Origin: Shinisaurus crocodilurus
Lineage: Eukaryota > Chordata > Lepidosauria > Squamata > Shinisauridae
DNA: 64,000 nt
Direction: 5' to 3'
NCBI GenBank assembly: GCA_021292165.1
Contig: CM037877.1
Coordinates: 8,361,980 to 8,425,979, forward strand
Shown here: positions 62,515 to 64,000 of the stretch, in pieces
How the letters are laid out: each line of letters begins with the position of its first letter
How positions within the stretch are numbered: the stretch's first letter is position 1
Translations under genes and position numbers: made by a program
The notes under the pieces: generated by a model
Databases searched by the model: none
What the model saw: only the letters and a program-made list of their open reading frames with translations
What the model was told of the DNA's origin: nothing

Positions 62515-63670
62515 TATGGATAGATTGCACTTAACCTAAACCATTCTTTGATAGAAAGTAGGACTGCAACTGAATTAAACAAAGAAAAAGAAAAGATCAA
62601 TGGAACATCAAGCTTTTAGTTGATGTATCTGTTGACTAAATTTGCATATGAATATATCCGTATTTCAGCAGGGGGGGAAAGTTTTCTTGTACATTTAAGT
62701 TTGGCAATTGTTTGCCTTGCTTGGTTCCATCTCAGTTATGGAATTGCCACAGTATACGGTCAGCCAGAGGACACAGAACTTATTACACTGTTCCACGGCC
62801 ATGCAGGGAGGCACTGACAGGGGAGTGCTAGCAGGTGTTGTGGAAAGCAAGCCCTAGTTCAAGGCTGATCAAGACTTGAGTGGGTTTGGAGCAGACTCAA
62901 AATGGATCTCAAGTATTCGAGTGAAGGGTGGTGGCTAACATTTCCAAGCCTCGCTTTTCAAAGACTCTCCCTGCCTCTATCTAAGCCTTGACAACTATTG
63001 TCCCATCTGCTTGGCCAGTTTCTGCTTGGCAACCCCCATATAGAAATGGTGACTGCCACTTAAACACTGGTGCAGCAGTATATTACCGATGTCCCATATA
63101 TGCACATAATAATAATAATGTTACCAATGGGCTGACCCAACAATATCCAAACACTATATACCATGATGAGTAATATGTGAGTTAAACAATGCCAAGTTCC
63201 TGAACACCCCTAAAAATTTATCCTCCCACATAGGAGGTTGTCTGCTTTTTCTGCTCTACCCTTCCCTCCTTGGGCCATGTGTGCATTGGGTGCCATCTGA
63301 TCATGCAGACCTGCAGTACAATCACCTGCCCTCTGAGGAGGCACAGCCTGAGTGCCTAGTCCTTAGCATATTGACCCTCAATGGGACTTATTCTTGACTA
63401 AGCATGTTTAACGCAGAAACACAGAAGACGGTGGTAATATCTCCCCATACACATTCAAAAAGTCAACTTTATCGCGTGGAAGGGTTAGCTGTGTTTCTGT
63501 TTGATGATGAAGATGATGGTACATATGAGAAATTAATTTCAGTTCATTTTTGACCAGAATTTACCCAGTTCACACCTGCTGGACCCAAATTCGGACTTGA
63601 AGTCATCGAGCACTACCCAAAGGGGCCATTCCACCCATGCTGGAGATGTTGCACTTGTTGGGAGCATCCG
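62515..63670. other. No gene seen
   Basis: A fragment CAATGGGACTTATTCTTGAC (63379) resembles a widespread reptile repeat. Otherwise nothing is recognised. Confidence 0.38.
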
Positions 63671-63680
63671 CTTCTGCGTA

Positions 63681-63938
63681 GTGATGTCAGAGAAATCCGA
63701 AATGAGTTGAGATTTCTATGAATCCAACCTGTGGATTTCACGGTGATCCGGCTTTCTCTGAATCGTGTGGGATTCCACAGACTTGCAGACTGTTTTTGTT
63801 TTTGTTTTTTACTTTTTTTTGGGCGGGGGGAGATTTGCACAAATGTGCATTAACATGAGTGTGCACTTGCACTAATGAGTACTTTCATATTAGGACAAAT
63901 GCACATTTGAAAACAGAAACAAAATTCTCATACATCCC
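63681..63938. mobile_element. GGGATGT-ended MITE (258 bp), TA-flanked
   Basis: The ends TA|GTGATGTCAGAGAAATCC and TTCTCATACATCCC|TA are inverted. The interior GTGGATTTCACGGTGATCC, CCACAGACTTGCAGACTG and GGGAGATTTGCACAAATG matches 27772-27986. The right flank repeats family-like words (AACAGAATCTGCAAAACAG) to the window end. Confidence 0.65.
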
Positions 63939-64000
63939 TAAAAACAGAGAAACAGAATCTGCAAAACAGACAATCAGCAAAAAAGAGACAGAACAGATTT

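Overview
The window is animal nuclear DNA, most likely from a squamate reptile (lizard or snake). I recognise no intact host protein-coding gene and no functional RNA gene. The only long uninterrupted reading frame belongs to a CR1 retrotransposon. The host inference rests on the repeat mix: CR1 LINEs of two 3'-end types, many L2 fragments, tRNA-derived and 5S rRNA-derived SINEs, numerous hAT transposons, a Helitron and solo LTRs. L1 and Alu are absent. Species cannot be named from this alone.

Layout. 0-9 kb: CR1, L2 and SINE debris, including a head-to-head SINE at about 0.9-1.06 kb, a 5S/tRNA composite SINE at 2.2-2.5 kb, and small hAT elements. 9.5-11.1 kb: a 1.5-kb hAT with a perfect 8-bp target duplication. 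It carries a GC-rich fragment resembling the first exon of a leucine-rich-repeat (LRR) gene, itself split by a solo LTR. 11.6-17 kb: small MITEs and apparently unique AT-rich DNA. 17.3-22.3 kb: a nest in which an L2 (+) is interrupted by a solo LTR, a near-complete CR1 (-) with ORF1 esterase and ORF2 endonuclease/reverse transcriptase, and a SINE. 23.9-24.8 kb: hAT. 25.4-26.6 kb: a 5'-inverted (twin-primed) LINE. 32.6-33.6 kb: a hAT with a transposase remnant and GAGTC-rich ends. 34.2-36.8 kb: an L2 split by a 1.3-kb Helitron. 41.7-42.4 kb: hAT. 45.2-46.4 kb: a CR1 holding a 5S/CR1 SINE that in turn holds a solo LTR. 46.6-48.4 kb: a MITE cluster with a 200-bp inverted repeat. 50.7-53.4 kb: a hAT with templated filler, then a relatively young L2. 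54-64 kb: L2 3' ends, hairpins and GGGATGT-ended MITEs.

Between the repeats lie several 200-500-bp stretches that look unique, are AT-rich and contain homeodomain-like or octamer-like words. They are spaced through the window. This fits a large intron or gene desert with conserved non-coding elements, but that is inference and needs a cross-species alignment.

The strongest observations are insertions whose empty sites can be rebuilt exactly from target duplications. These are six hATs with 8-bp duplications that are perfect or differ at one position, three solo LTRs with 5-bp duplications, a CR1 with 6 bp, and a Helitron at an A/T junction. The most unusual objects are the gene-fragment-carrying hAT and the transposase-bearing hAT with GAGTC arrays.
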